A DNA stretch of 5,451 nucleotides from Ruminococcus sp. UBA5884 (GTDB lineage: Bacteria; Bacillota; Clostridia; Oscillospirales; Ruminococcaceae): assembly GCA_002431975.1 (NCBI GenBank), contig DJFA01000070.1:1-5451 (forward strand), written 5' to 3'. A program made the translations under genes and the position numbers. The notes under the pieces were generated by a model, which was not told the DNA's origin, did no database searches, and saw only the letters and a program-made list of their open reading frames with translations. Of this stretch, positions 5,433 to 5,451 are shown piece after piece. The first letter of the stretch is position 1. Every line of letters starts with the position of its first letter.

Positions 5433-5451
5433 TAACGCCAATTCGATGGAT

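Overview
The window holds six co-directional protein genes on the + strand and reads like a chromosomal segment of a low-to-mid G+C Gram-positive anaerobe of the class Clostridia. A Ruminococcus-like (Oscillospiraceae/Ruminococcaceae) source is my best guess. It rests on protein style, AGGAGG-type ribosome binding sites, A/T-rich spacers and a dac-rluB neighbourhood typical of Firmicutes, so it is inference and not proof. No mobile element, CRISPR array, tRNA or rRNA was seen.

Bases 1 to 2093 form one tightly packed unit. A secreted D-alanyl-D-alanine carboxypeptidase is cut by the left edge just upstream of its catalytic serine. Its last 23 bases overlap an RluB/RsuA-type pseudouridine synthase gene. 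A small gene for a 118-residue protein of probable degenerate GNAT fold, ending in a C-x-x-C tail, follows 5 bases later. These are housekeeping genes for the cell wall and ribosome plus one unknown.

Bases 2094 to 2169 hold the only convincing promoter, with an extended -10 element and a repeated motif across it. It drives a second operon of three genes (2170 to 5362): a divergent CoA-ester-type carboxyltransferase, a 121-residue biotin carrier, and a pyruvate/oxaloacetate-type carboxyltransferase without its own biotin domain. The operon ends in a hairpin terminator at about 5381 to 5425. These parts match, one for one, the 12S, 1.3S and 5S subunits of propionibacterial methylmalonyl-CoA:pyruvate transcarboxylase. 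No biotin carboxylase or membrane decarboxylase subunit is present within the operon. The expected chemistry is reversible movement of a carboxyl group between oxaloacetate/pyruvate and an acyl-CoA through biotin, but the first subunit has changed several signature motifs, so its acceptor is uncertain.

The two units differ in style. The carboxylase genes avoid the ATA isoleucine codon and all three end in doubled in-frame stop codons. The upstream genes use ATA heavily and have single stops. This suggests high expression of the carboxylase operon. The most interesting points are the three-part transcarboxylase without other partners, the altered active-site motifs of its first subunit, and a terminator whose 3' arm is duplicated at the end of the last gene, giving a possible alternative fold.
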